DNA of 64,000 nt, taken from the NCBI RefSeq assembly GCF_001640805.2, contig NC_066848.1, forward strand, positions 23,911,012 through 23,975,011, given 5' to 3'. This document shows positions 1 through 14,400 of this stretch, in pieces. This stretch comes from Lates calcarifer. Lineage: Eukaryota > Chordata > Actinopteri > Centropomidae. The position numbers and the translations under genes are program-made. Under the pieces are notes generated by a model. That model worked only from the letters and a program-made list of their open reading frames with translations. It searched no databases and was not told the origin of the DNA. Position 1 is the first letter of the stretch; every line of letters begins with the position of its first letter.

Positions 1-2815
1 TGATGTGTTTGAGTTTGCATATTCATAATGACAATGCTTAAGTTTCTCTCTCTTTGCTCTTCACTGGAAAAAATTCTCATAATTGAATCTCATTGTGAGT
101 TTAGGAAACTATTTTTTTCCTGTAGAATGTCAGCAAAGGACAGATCATCATATGCTCATAAAAACAATGACAACTTTATTCAGTGAAATCTCAAAACAGG
201 TTGATTTACTCTGGAAACAAGTGAAATGATCGAAACTCATTCATTTACTCCCATTACTGTAAGAAAAATATTAATATTACATCTCAGTGATGTAAAAATG
301 AGGGGCCCTTTTTTCAGTGTGTACTTTGTGTATGTAATCCATTTTAATTTCCATTCTCATGAAAGCTTCAGTTTCTCTGTGTGTGGAGTCAGAGTGCAGA
401 GCTTGTTAGTTCTACTCAGCTTAATTATGAGACTCTTTATATTAATGCTGTTTCTTGCTGTGAGTCGTGTACCATTTGTTTGAATATATGTACCCACATA
501 GATACACATATACACTAAGGGTTTATTTTTAAGTTGTTTCAGAGTAAAGGCATTGAATGTCTTGGTGGAAAAGTGGAGGAAGTGTGTGTTGGCATAAGAC
601 AGTGAAGCTTTTATTCTCACTTTGGTTTAACCTTGTGTCTTACCACATTTGAATATGGATATTTTGTGGCATTTCCTTAATGAGCTCGCTATCTCTTTCT
701 CTGTCACACTGTACATTTCTCTCTGATCTCTTTGATATATTTTCTGCTCCTGGTCCCATTGTTTGCTTCTCCAGTATGTCCTACTTTGCCAGATTCATTG
801 CAAAACACACACACAAAATCTTGTAGTTACACTTACTTATGGTTACATTAAGGTACACACAGCATGTGGTTAAGGTTACTGAAAGATTGTGGTCTGGTTT
901 AATATACAACACTGAACTTAGACCCAACTCAATAGATTACATTTTGTGACTATTTCACAAACTGCCATGAGAGCAGGTTGGAATCTGCCTCTATTTCAAA
1001 AGCTTTTTATACATAGACTGTAGATGTATCATGAAGAGAGAGGATCCAAACACGGGAATGATCTCATTCTCACTCTTGGCAGCTGAATGGAAATGGGTGA
1101 TATGCTAACTGTTTAGAATATGCTGTGTTGACCCTAACCCTAACCCAACACAATACTAACTTAGGGTCTCAGACTTCAAGCTAATAATTCAGCGTGTGTT
1201 AAAGGAATAATGACACATAAAGTTATTGTGTTATTGTTGTGTGTTACTAAATACTAACAGTTAAGGATGGAGGAGTAGGAGGTGCCACACTAACTGTTGC
1301 ACTATGTGGAGTGAAAATGTCAACGCCTCAATGTCCATGCGTGGACGTGGACATGGACATGCTGGGGACACCATGGATGAGGAACTGTTCAGCTCAGCTT
1401 CAACATATTTGGCACTCCAGATGTTTGACTTTTTCCCACAACTAGTGTAACTGTAACTTTTAAGCCTGTCTTGTGGTCACATGTCACTGTCCCAGTGTCA
1501 GTGCTGATAATGTGACTGTATGATGTCACACACAAAATTATCACCATGATTAAATGTTTGGAATATCTAATAATAATTAATATTGATGCATGATGAATAA
1601 TGTTGAATCACTATTTCTTATTTCACGGGCTGTTTGGGATTGTGGGGGATTTTTTGTTGTAATGTATATAATAAAAAACAAACAAACCTGAAGCAGCCAA
1701 ACACTGATTTGGACGTCCATTACCATGGCAATAGGCAAAGCTTCAATGCTTCAAAGCATTTGGGTCAGCCTTATTATACTTGTTTCTAGTGGATGTCCAG
1801 ACAGAATCTCACACACACACCCTTTGATGACAAAATTTGCATCATGCACACAGAAGTTGGCCTTTGCGTACTTGTGGATGTGGAAAGTAGGCTATAACAC
1901 TAACTTAAGGGATGTGAGGCTCGATGATAATACTGTTTCCCATATCAGTTTCACCACCTCTCAGTGTCTTTTATCAGGCCTTTACTGGTGGCTGGACTTC
2001 ATGCATTCATGAGGCTGATCACCAGACACGCTGGTTTATATCACCTCTGGAAACTTTTTATAGATACTTGTGAGGTAATGTAGCACAGAGCTAAAAGGTA
2101 GATGCTACCAGCTATTATGCTTAGTACGAGAACATGCATATCTGATTGCTCAGTGCAGTGTGTTGCAAGATAAAGTTGCAGAGAGAGTGAGAAAAAGAGA
2201 GTGGGGAAAAGGTTGAATAGTGACAAAGGGAATAAAATTGGATAAATAAACCAGAAAAAACAAAATCAGGAAGAAGCTGGACGGGATAAGGAAGGATTTT
2301 GGAAATAATCAAAGAACTCGATGAACCCAATAATAAAATGACATTAAGGACAGAGTGAATGCACTGAGCCCCTCTATGCATTTAATATTGAGTCGTTACA
2401 TCCAGCTGACATGGATTTATTAAGCCTAATACCAATAGAAGCTATTTTGGATTAAATCCAGCTATCATCAGCAATAATGCCTCGGAAATAACAAATAAGA
2501 CGCAAATAATCAGAATAAAAACCAAACATTTTCACATTGAATCTGACCAAAATCACCAGATTCAGTTCTGAGGAAACGCTTCCGATCAACCAGTGTAGTA
2601 TTGATCAACTCTACAATAAAAATATAATCAATCATACAGGTTCCATATATCAGTCCCATTCCTTATACTGGTCTAACTCTATTAGGCTGTGAACAGAGCC
2701 AGGGGTTGGGACAAACACAGTGAGAGTCATGGATCAGGAAGTAAATCCTGCGGTGTGGCAGCAGCAGGTGACCTCTTTGTGACCTTTGGCTATTGCTCCC
2801 AGGAAGTGTGTGTGG

Positions 2816-2846
<31 letters not shown>

Positions 2847-2952
2847 TGTGTGTAGTTAACATCACCAATTGTGGGTTTGTATGTGTGTGTGTTATTTTGC
2901 AAATGTGTTAATGCAATTTTTTGTGTAGAGATTACAACAGAAGAGACGGGGT

Positions 2953-2983
<31 letters not shown>

Positions 2984-5900
2984 TTATGTGTGTGTGCATG
3001 GGCAGGTGTTAACATTTCCGGCTGCAGGTTGTGTTTCACCCACTGGGTCCTCTGAGCCTCTGAAGGGTTTTCTTCAAGGTGTATTTAGAGGAACAGTTTG
3101 TCCTGTTACACCCAAAGGAGCAAAGGAGCAATGCTGAAATCTCTATCAAATGACTTGGACTTCCTTTTCTCTGGCCTCCACTGCTGGGGTTTGTAGTTTT
3201 AAGAGCTGAGCTGATGGGGGAGGAGGCTTCGTCGCTAACTCCCAGTCTGTAAGTACTGTTCTGAAGTGGCAGCAAGCAAATTATATTCAGTGCTGTAAAT
3301 ATCATGTCAGGTTAAACGTGTTTTCTTCTGTTTAGTATTTAAGATGTGGAAATCAGCAGTATTTCATTTGTTTGTGTGTCCGTTATGTTGTTAATCTATT
3401 TATATACTCATGCATTATGACAGACATGTTGCCAAATGCATCCTGGGAAGAGTGATATACTGTGTCTAAGTTGATAGTTATATGAATAATGTTTTCATTT
3501 TACCATCTTTGGTTTTACCAGCTGTGACCGCGGGGCTGTCGTTGTTTGAATCTTGTGAGCCTGAGTGTGTGTCATCATGGTAAGATGTGGTGGACACACC
3601 TACTGTAGGTGGTTTTAAATACTTTTACACTGTTTAGTTGTCTGTGGTCAGATACAGTTCAACATACAGTCATGAAACTTTACAGGTGTGCAGTTGAGAT
3701 CAAAGTGACGAAGTGAAGATGGATGTGGTGAGCACGTAGCAGCGTGTAATAATTAATAATGACCGCAACCTCCACACATTTATTTTCTCCATTCCCTCTT
3801 TTTATATAACCTCCCCTTTATTCTTATCCTCTCTCTCTTTTTCTCCCCTCTCTTCTCCTCCTGGTTCCCTTGCACCTCTCCTCCAAAGATACATATAGCA
3901 TATTATTGAATTATTGTATTGTTAAAGAAAACAAAATATATAATCTTAAGATAGCAAGTGCTTTCACCAGAAGTCCCTCAGAGCAGATATACAGTAACAC
4001 AATATAATTCAACAAAGTAGAATGACAGAGGTGTGAACAGATACATATTTAGGATCCAAGTGAGTTGCTTTCTCCCAAGATGTAAGGATGTTTAATTTCA
4101 TTTGTGGAGGATTTCTGGACATCCTGTCTTCTCTTGGTTGCCAGGTTTGTCTGTTTCAGTGGTTAGGTCTGTACGAGTCTGTACATCACCAGTGTTTTCT
4201 TCATCTTTTTATCAGCTTATACTGGGGAGATATGGGGCTAGTGTTTAGGTATGTTTCATGGTTAAATAGAGCCAAATTAAGTCTGTGCTGTGTTATGGTC
4301 ATTTCAGTCCACTAAGTCAGGTAGTTATCTTTCTGATTGTCTATACTTGCTTTACACTACTACTTTGATGCCTTGATGCTTCTTACTGAAATAATGGATG
4401 CTGTTAAGTCACTGCTTTATTTCCTCTTGGCTCTTGTGATGTAAGTGAGGGTCACTTCTTTATTCTTCCCATCTAGTCTTTCTTTCTTCTGTATTCTTCT
4501 GTATTATATAGTTATTGTTATTTAACATATATATTATAATATAACATAATATAAACATGTCCCCCCATCTCCTGAGGATGACAGGATAGGGAGAGTTGAT
4601 AAAATAAAATTGTGATTCTCAGCCCATAAGTTCATCCTCACTTTGTTCTGCTTTCCCTCTTTTTGCTCTCTGCTCAATCTCAACATTGTGAAATCCAATT
4701 AATCAACATACTATAACGCCTTAGATAAAACCAATACTCTTCCCCTTTATTACTCATATCGATCTGAAGAGTTTCTTGTGTCGGCAGAGCAGCCTGAAAC
4801 AACAGCAGACACAAAAAAGTTGATTGCACCCAAAACACACAAACAGTGCAGAGAACAGTGATATTGACTGGAACTTAATGCAACGATGGTCTCCTTTACT
4901 TTCTGGTTTCAGTTCAATTCTCCTCCCCTTTATTTATTTATAATTTTCCAATAAAAAAATTTTACAATTTTTTTTCCAGTGTGTAGTCAGACTCACTGGA
5001 TGTAGACTGTGGGGATAAGCCTGCCAGTGGATGCCTATTTCAGGCAGCATTCTCCTCCGTTCCTCTTCCTGCCTGTTACTGTTTTCAAAATCTGCTATGA
5101 ACAACGTCTAAGCTAGCAATGTATGATATGTTTTGATGAGGATTTTGGATTGTGTATTCACACAGTCGACTTACCTCTTTTACTGTTTTTGGTGGCATTT
5201 TCTTTTAATTAGGGAATTAGGAATTAAGCTCGTCAGCTGGCCCACCACTTTGGTCCAGACTGAATATCTCAACAGTAACTGGATGGAATACCATGACATT
5301 GTGTCCAAACATTCATGGTTGGCATAGGATGAAACCTTTGGTGATCCCTTGACTTTTCCTACAGTAGCACATACTGTAGAGTGAGGTGTCTTGACAACTA
5401 CTGCTGATTGCATGGAATTTGTTAAAGAAGATCCCCAGAGGATGAACTGTAATGACTTTCTTGATCACCTGACTTCATCTGGTGCCACCAGTAGGTCAGT
5501 GTTTTGTCATTTGCTCCACCACTTTGTTCCAGGCTCAGTATCTACATGATGTATCTGAACAAACTGTGGTACAGACTTTCATAGTTCCCACACAATGTAT
5601 CAAAATTTCAGTTTGTCCAATACTTTGGTTTATGACCAAATGACAGTCTCACCAGCTCCAGTTTTACTTTGCATTTAGTGCTACTGTTGACACGCTACAC
5701 ATTGGATGCTGTTGGAGAAAAGGGCAAGACTTCAAAATGATGAAAATAATTGATGAAATTTGTGAAAATCTCTCACCTCAACACACCTGTGTTTGTCAGT
5801 TCCAAAAATTGTTTGTCACTGTCTGGTTCTGAAAGTTGGAGGAGTGGGATTCAGTTCTGTTCCACCATTCAACAAGCAGTTTGTTTAACATTTGTGCATG

Positions 5901-5987
5901 TCTACACTGCATATTTTCATCATTACACTCAAATTCATAACTGATGACAAAAGTCTTCACGGTTCTATCCTTTTTGATCTTTTCCAG
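1..5987. other. Upstream intron or 5' flank, no exon recognised
   Basis: AT-rich non-coding sequence. No segment resembles the RIM N-terminal helix (the LTEEER / MAVMDRQ region), so the first exon(s) should lie upstream of the window. It contains a short telomere-like run near 1132-1146, two TG microsatellites near 2806-2853 and 2956-2996, and a repeat-like stretch at about 5800-5900 that recurs near 52250. The open frames here are short and look like chance frames in simple sequence. Confidence 0.6.
2806..2996. repeat. Two neighbouring (TG)n microsatellites
   Basis: TG runs at about 2806-2853 (interrupted by GG) and 2956-2996, separated by about 100 bases of non-repetitive sequence. They create spurious open frames on both strands. 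Confidence 0.9.
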
Positions 5988-6198
5988 AGGCATCCAGCAG
6001 CAGTTGTCCAGTTACAGGGAGACGGTAATCCGGCAGGCCTCAGCGGCTGCGGGTTCGGCCGTTCACCGGGACGACGCGCCAACCTGCGGCATCTGCCACA
6101 AGACCAAGTTTGCAGATGGCTGTGGGAACCTGTGCTCGTACTGCCAGACCAAGTTCTGCGCCCGCTGTGGAGGGAGAGTGTCTCTGCGATCCAACACG
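5988..6198 (+). CDS. rims1: rims1 exon: first part of RIM zinc finger
   Basis: Acceptor tttccag at 5981-5987, donor GTAAGG from 6199; the exon ends in phase 0. An alternative AG two bases downstream could move the start to 5990. The frame encodes a helix-like lead-in (QQQLSSYRETV, matching human HQQFESYKEQV), then DDAPTCGICHKTKFADGCG, LCSYCQTKFCARCGG and RVSLRSNT. This supplies six of the eight zinc-binding cysteines (CGIC, CSYC, CARC). The zinc finger binds Munc13 and, with flanking helices, Rab3. RIM1 has His where this copy has Asn, in CGNLCSYC. Confidence 0.93.
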
Positions 6199-7897
6199 GT
6201 AAGGCAACATTATCTTATGGTCATTTTCTCTGATTTTTAAATATGCTATGAAAATCATTATGATGATTGAAGGTTATATTTTTCATAATAAGGATGCAAA
6301 TTTCATATTTCTCAAATGCAGTGTATAATAATTTAATAACAATGTAATACATTTCTAACACACACACAAAATAACTCAACAGAAAACTACAGCCTCCAAA
6401 ACTCCAATAAAGTTGAATTGAAACATTATAACCTTCATGAAGGTCAGATTCAGTGTAGGGTTGGCAGTATAGCACTGAGTGTATTAGTGGAACAATAAAC
6501 TAGCAGCTGAATTCAGAGTGAAGACAAGTTCATTTTCACAGTTATATTGTATGCTACCTTACAGAAATAAATATCAAGGATTTCAACATAAATAATTATA
6601 TATAAACACTGAGGGAGACAAATTAGAGGAAAAACCCACATTAAGTGTCTTAGTAAGAGCTTCTTTAATCCTTCATGATGCTACATATTCCAAGTCTCTG
6701 GAATTCTGATTGAGGATTGAATACCATTTTTTCAAAATAAATCCACCCATTTGATATTTGAACATATGGGGGGGACAAAAATGACTTTTATAGAAGTATG
6801 AATACATAAATACAAGTAGTAGTTAATATATAGAATAATAAATATGTACAGAAAAACTGAAATGAATAGAGAAACAAATGCTTTTATTTAATTGTATTTA
6901 TTTATTTCTTAATTTATTCAGTGAACTTTTTATTACTTATTATATATTAGGTAGGTGGTATTAACCTCCTTGTAAAGCACAAGCAGTTAGTGGGTCATAC
7001 TACCAGCCAGGGAAAAGTACCAGAGCTGAATCGATCACTGCTTTACACTGAGGTTAGTACTGCCCACCTCATCAATATACAGAAATGAATAAATAAATGT
7101 AAGTATAGAATAACTGAAATAAATATATGATAATATACAGATAAATGACAACATGACACAATGTCATAAACCCTATATTTTCTGTTTCTGTATAATGATA
7201 TTGGTTTTATTAAATGAACATATATCATAAAGTTCTTTTTTTAAATCAGCATAAATACATTTGTATTTTATTTAATAATACACACATTTATTGCTTGTAA
7301 TGGACAGGTTAAGTTCTGTTTCCAGCAGTCTTATACCCATTATGAAAACATGTTTCATATCCATGCTGGAACCCACATTGTCACTCAAAGGCACAACACA
7401 TACAAACACCTTCACGCAGTTGTTCACAGAAGCATAGGTATTGTGTGTCTTATCAGGCCTCAGGTGTTGGAACTCAGGTGTATGTGATGAGCCATGGCAC
7501 ACGTGTGTGTGATTATATGTTTATATAGTATGCTCTGGGTTTGGTTTATATGAGCTGTATTCTGGGTTTGTGTGTGTTACTGTGTGTGTTTATGGGTCCA
7601 CCCATGTGTGTGAATGTGATCTATGCCTGCATTTGTGTATGTGTGTGACCCAGGCAGGAGCTGGTAAAGGTTAATTGGGCATTAGACTGAGCTGTCGACA
7701 GAGGGGGTGGTCTCCCACTCTGTCTCAGTCTCCCAGGGGTCCGGAGGTGCCCTATACACACGCAGCAGGGTGTAAGTGTCTGTGTGTGTTGGTGTCGGGA
7801 GGCAAGTCTCCCTCTGAAAGAAGTGACGTCTCTTCTCCCACCCCTTCCCCTCCCCTACATCACTGGTGTGGCATTTAATGACCTCACAAATGCACAA

Positions 7898-7935
<38 letters not shown>

Positions 7936-8061
7936 TCAAAAGTACATCCTAATTAGTTAGTGGCTGACATGGGGAGAGTTCAGCTGTGGGGTCCTGTGTT
8001 GTGTGCTAGGGTGGGCGGCAGCTGCATTCAGTGGGAGAAGGTCTTTGATACGTGGATTTAG

Positions 8062-8104
<43 letters not shown>

Positions 8105-8414
8105 GTGATATTTTGAACGAAACCTTCACATGTAACAGTATGTCTTCCATTATATTAGAGAGATTGTGATAACTAGTGAAGAGAAAAATTATTCAAGGTC
8201 TGGACATCTGACATAGTTTTTGCTGTGAAAATGACAACACTGGTTGTATAGCTCGGCAGTTAAAGGAATAGTTTAACCTTTCATGAAAAATGCTCACTTA
8301 CTTTCTTTCCAAATATTAGACGAGAGGATTGATACTAGTCTTGTGTCCATCTAGTATGAATGTAGCTGGAGGCAAGAGGTGTTGTTAGTTGTTTCGTTTG
8401 TACAAAAACAGAAA

Positions 8415-8451
<37 letters not shown>

Positions 8452-11400
8452 TTTGTGTTTTTTTGTGGTTGTAGGGGGAATTTCATGCTGATGCTTATTG
8501 TAGGCTAACAACAACAATCAGCCAAAAAGTCACCCAGCTCTGGGTGGATGTAGAAAGAAATAGTTCTAAGTGTTAGATTCTGGCACCACCTCATGTCATC
8601 AAACTGCGACAGCAAGGGTAGTGCGCTTGCCTGAAAACAGACTGAATGGAGCATGGCATGGTATTGTGCATGCGGCAGGTATGAGCGATAACTTTGCTAA
8701 GTCAGAATTCTGCCTTATGTCATGCGATCAACATCTGGACCTGTTTCCACTGCAGCATGATTTGCATTCTGTCTTCCACCATATAACCATATACCTTAAG
8801 CATGTTCTTTTCTTTACTAAACTAGTCATAAACTGACAGATATTCTATTTTGTTTCGTAAGTATATGGACTTGTTGGAACATTTCAAATTAAATCTGACA
8901 TCTGAAGAGTGGCAGCGTATTCTTTTCTGTTCAGTAACTGTAATGTTATTGGATTGAATATACATATGTACATATATGTGTATTTCAGTGTTTGTTGCTG
9001 GTAGGGCTGTAGGATCATTTCCACGCTTTCAGATATCATCTTTGCTCAAATTCTCTCTGTCTTTCTTTTCATTATACATGGATGGCTGACTGGGCTGCAG
9101 CAAGACAAAGTGGTGAGTGCTGTGCTTTTTTTTTCTTTTCTGAACTACACAGTTCTGCCTGCAACCTTTAAGACAATCCATCTTAATGTGTTCAGACAGT
9201 ATATATGTGTGTATGTACGTGTGAATGTACCTGTACCATATACCATGTATGTATCAGTCTTTCTGTCTGTCCATGTGTCTGTTACAATTGGTACGGGTTG
9301 CAGCAGTAGTTAGTAGCCTCAATGATACTACTGGTTTAAAATGTCACATGACATTTATTATCATTTTAAAAGATCCTTTAATTGCCAACATATATGATGA
9401 TCTTCTGGACTAAACTATATCATCTCACAGCTGGATTAAAACAAAATCTTTTCACCCTCTGTTTTTCAATGCTGACTGATATTTCTGTGGCCTCATACAG
9501 CATGCATTACATGCTAGGAAGCATCCTGGACCTCAAAGGGATATTATGGAGACAGACAAAAACTATTTTAGATTTAGCAAGTGAAATCTTGCTAACAAGC
9601 CTATGTGAACATGGGGAGAATGTGTAAACTCCATATAGACAAGCCCCAGATTAGGAACATGCACAATATACTGAGAACATTTAAAAAACTTAATCAACGT
9701 AGTTCACTTTTCTTTCGGAGTGGGGTAGGTAAAAAAGTGAACACCTTAGCAAAGTCACCTAAAATGCCAGTCCTCCTCCTTAACGTGACTCCCTATGAGT
9801 TTCTCACAGACCCAGCTTGCTCTCAGTGTTCATTTCTTCATTTACCCTTGATCATTGCACTCATTGTCTTTGATGGTCACCAGATAGTGTAGCAGATTAA
9901 AGGGTAACTTCAGCCCAAATTCCACATTAGTATTCCAGTTTTGAGTAATTTCCTTGTTTTGGTCGTATTTAGGATTTACATGGAACATTGAGAAAATTTA
10001 TATATCCCTGTATACATAATCATAAAACTATTCAAGTGTCTATGTACATTTGTATACATTGCAGCCAGATGTTTACATGCCACAGTATCATGGTTTATAG
10101 TACTGGAATACTGAAGATAGCATATCCAGGTTTCTCAAGACGGGGATAAGATTTTTTAGCATTTATATGGGCACACATAACCAGAATATATGTGCTCTGT
10201 CACTGAGACTCATACCTCCTCTCCACCACAGTGGAGTTGAATGTAAATTTGTTGGTTGTATTCAAAGTTTTGGAAAAGTAAATAGAAGAAACAGTCAATA
10301 GCAAACTTTTTAAATGATATATTATTGATAGTGAAAGTGGAGACAAACAGGGAGAAAGAGTAGGGGAGTGACATGCAGCAAATCGTTTGGCAGGCCAAGA
10401 CTCAAACCAGGGACTGGCTGCTCAGGGCTTTTGCACCCACATGGTATCATTCAGCTATCAGGTTACCCTCCCAAAAACAAACATTTTGCAAACAATGTCC
10501 TCTTACTCAGGATAACCCATAGAACTTTCTGTCAACATTTTTAATGCACACATTGGAGGTCATCTTTCAAAGACCACTAACTTTATTTTATAATTGGTTA
10601 AGCTGCTTCTTGAGCTATAGTTCCAGGTTTTACTACATGCTATGGCAATGAAGCTGTAAAAATTATTTTAATTAGTTCAGCTTTACTTTGCAAAATTTTG
10701 CTAAATGCTTTTGTCATCAGCTTTGATGAAATCAACAGCCAGTTGGCGCATACTTTCATTTTTCCACTTAAGAAAGTGCAGCTATCATTTAATTATTTGT
10801 GCTTAGACCCATCCAACCCAGGTCACCACAGCCATAGATATAACCATCTCTGCCACAGTGGGACAAGAATAGCTTGGCTTGCCATGGTGTGCACAATAGG
10901 CAGAAGGAAATGGAATGGTGGAGAGCCTGAATGGCTGCCCTCTCTGGTGCATTTTTTTGGGTTTGGGTATTGGCCTGCTCCATTGTGTAAAGAAGACTTC
11001 CTTATCATGATGCAGTCCGGTTAAAGCAAGAGTTAAGCAGAATCATCTGATATGATACTGCTGGAGAAGTGCGCTCTCGGTGGACATGCCTTTAACACCT
11101 TCCTCTGCTTGTGTAGTTGTGTCAGGTTTAGAACCTTGGCCTTGGCTGTCTTCCCTAAAGGCAGCTGCCAAACCGGCACTTTGATGATACTTGGCTGGGC
11201 TTGAACGTCACGGCTGTCCAAGAGTGCTTTGGTGTGCTGTACATAGCAGTCTCACTCCCTTGCTAAAGCTCGATACAACAATCACTAGCTCTAAAGAAAA
11301 AAGTTTTGGCACAATGGTGCCCTTATGTACCATTGACTGTATAGCTGGACAGCAGACAGGGTTTGAATTACTGTTTGACATGGATTCATTTAATTACTCG

Positions 11401-14400
11401 GGGAATGATTAATCTTGCCTGGCACAGTGGTCCAAAAGTGCAAAGTTACTCTGCCTGCTTTTTACACTCCACTCAAACTAAACGCTCAAAGTTAAAGTGA
11501 AAGTGTTGGCATGGGTAATTCAGGGCTTAAAAGATATGTATCTCATCAGTGTGTTGTATAGTCTAGATCAGTTTTTCTGCTTTCGATTAAGTGCTTTTTG
11601 AACTGGACCTTCTTCTTTGAGGTCACTTCCTGGAAATATGTAGCTTTATTTCACTTCCTAGAAGTTACCACAGGTTGGGTCCTTTTTGAGTTTCTTTATT
11701 GGATTAAATCCAAAATTGGCTGAAACAAGAAAACAAGTTTTTTTTTTCTTTCTTTGACGAGATGCAAGTAAAATTCTTCTGGTCTCAGTTTCCATTTTTA
11801 AAACACTGTTACAAAAACAGATATTTTTTTAAAAAGCCTTCTTTTTTTCCATTTTCAGATTTTTTGTTTTTTTTAAAAAAAATTGAGATGAAGGTACATG
11901 GATTTGAAGACACAGTGGAAAAATATGTGACAGTGTGTACTAAAGTGTAATCCATTTTCCAGTTAAAAACAAAAAATAAGAACACAGGCCCGTATTACAT
12001 CTTTCCAGAATCCATGAATATTGAAAATTGAGTGGAAAAAAGGGCTGGATGTTGGGTTTGGTGTAATTTTTTACTTTTCTCTCGGGAATTGAAGAACACA
12101 GGTCACTGAAATCTATGGAGGGTGAACTAAAAATAAAATGAAACCATCAAAATAAAAGTGAAATGTGTGAGAACGTCACTGTCAGGACAACAAGGCACGT
12201 GAGGAATGAACTGGTTGCCTATAGCCTCAGATTATTCTAAAGTTAGCTAGTTAGTGTGATATATAGTGATAATATTATATATAATAGTGTTATCAATGAT
12301 GATGTTTTTGGTCATTTCTGTCATTTATGTTTTGGTTTTATACCATTAACAAGATGAAGAGAATTTGGCTCATATTTTTGTTTTCTTGTTTTTTAATGAG
12401 ATGCAAAAATAAAAATACAAGTTCTCTGAGTCTCTTGGCTTTTATCAAAATCTTTACTGTTACTTCTGTATCACCTGGTTGTGTTTCTTTCTTTCTTCAG
12501 TTAAGCGAAAAAAAGGAACTTGCTGAACACAAAATTTTGGCATTTTTTAAAATTTAAATAAAACATTTAAATAAAAAATAACCAAACAAGAATAAGAAAT
12601 ACCATGGTATTGTAGTGCAGTGCTCACATAAAGCTTTAGCCATGGTGGGTACTGCTTCTCATGCTAATTACTGTGTTTGTGACTTTTCTAGTTTGTAGGA
12701 TTTGCATTTCCACCATTATTCAGTGTTCATCCAAAAAGCCTAATGGATAATGAATGTCCAGTGTGTTCATTGTATACTTAATGAACTGTGATGAGTGTGC
12801 TATCATGCTTTCCAAAGAACATTTTTGAAAGTAGATTGTTAGAGATATAGATAAAGTTTTAATAGGCATAACGATACACAGTGTGTGGTGCATGCAGGCT
12901 GGTGTGTTGTGCTAATGATATTCACTGCTCATTATCTGCAGCGATGGCTCTAGTGGAGAGATGAGTGTGTGTTGTTGTACTGGCGCCAAGTGTTTCTCAC
13001 AGAAAGGGCCATTTTTGAAGTCTTGATTCCTTCTCACATGGGAGACTAGAGAAGAGTGTTGTGTGTTACTTTCTCACACGCTCTCACACACATGCTCACT
13101 AACACCTCTCCTCTCTAATTGTAATGTCCAGAGCTGTATTTCTGTGGCGGATCTGCGCTTTTATGTGGCTATAACTCAGACTGCTCGCCACTGGTAGATT
13201 GCTGTTTTTAGACCAATTCTGATTCAGAATTACTGGCATGGCTGCTTCATCCACTGGTGTTTTCAACCCACCGATGCTGTTAACCAGAGACGTAATGTTG
13301 GTTTTATAAATACACTCTATTTTAGAGAGAATCATTTCCTGTAGAGGATGAAACAGAGAGGATACTGGTAATTGTCTGAAATGTTGTCAGGAGTTCTATG
13401 CCTGGATGGAGAGGATTCAGATGTTTTGTAACTTAATGAGGACTTCACCTAATAATAATGTCATTATCAATTTCATGCTCAATTGCTATAGAACCATTAC
13501 AAGAATGACACCTGGAGGAAGACACAGGGAAAAAAAAACAAACAAACAAAAAAAAACCAAAAAAAACACACAACACAGAAAAACACAGCCATAACAATAA
13601 GATTGTTTCATATGACAGAGAAACAAGAGTGCTATGATGCTAGCATGGCTATCAGGATCTGACTCACAGTCAGGATCTTTGCAGAAAAAGAAAATTGTCA
13701 CATATACTTTAATAGTTATAGTTATAGCTTCCAAAGGAGTGCATGACAGAATAAGTTTGGAAACTTCTGGACCAGTTGCTTGACTCATTTTCATAGACTT
13801 AGACTTTTTTTTTTTTTTTACAAGCAGGAGAAGGTTCATGAAGCTGGATTATGGTGCTTCCAGTACTAATAGTGGCGGAGTATTACAGTAGTTTTCTAAG
13901 TGTTATGTAGCTGAGAGTTTTTCAGCTCACTTTTGAGAGGAAACTCCATAAGCATATTTCCCAGAATGTTGAACTCTTGCTTGCTGCCTGTTTCATATAC
14001 CTGCCAATCATATGCAACCATGACCTACTGTCAGTAATGAGGCAGTCTGTGTAATCAGATTGGGTGTTTACTCCTAGAGTACACCTACTATACGTTGCCT
14101 ACTATAGCACTCTCTTTGGCATCACTGGATTTTTATTCCCTCACAGCCTCCTCTTTTATTACCTTTAGGAATTTGCTGGTGGGCATGTTCATTCATCATA
14201 TATGTGTTCATCCATCTTGTTATCATGTCAATGTTGTAGTTGTGCATCACAAGCTTTGCCCTGGGGGAGGTGTTTATGAACTCAAAGACAAGTCTGTGTC
14301 CCGGTGGTGTAGATTTGTATCAGGCATTACAGAGCCACAGTACAACACTCATTTACTTTTCTGTGGGTCAATATGCTTCTAACACAAAATTTGAGGGAGG

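Noticed and set aside
1132..1146. Telomere-like ccctaaccctaaccc
   Set aside because: Two and a half units only; too short to call an interstitial telomere.
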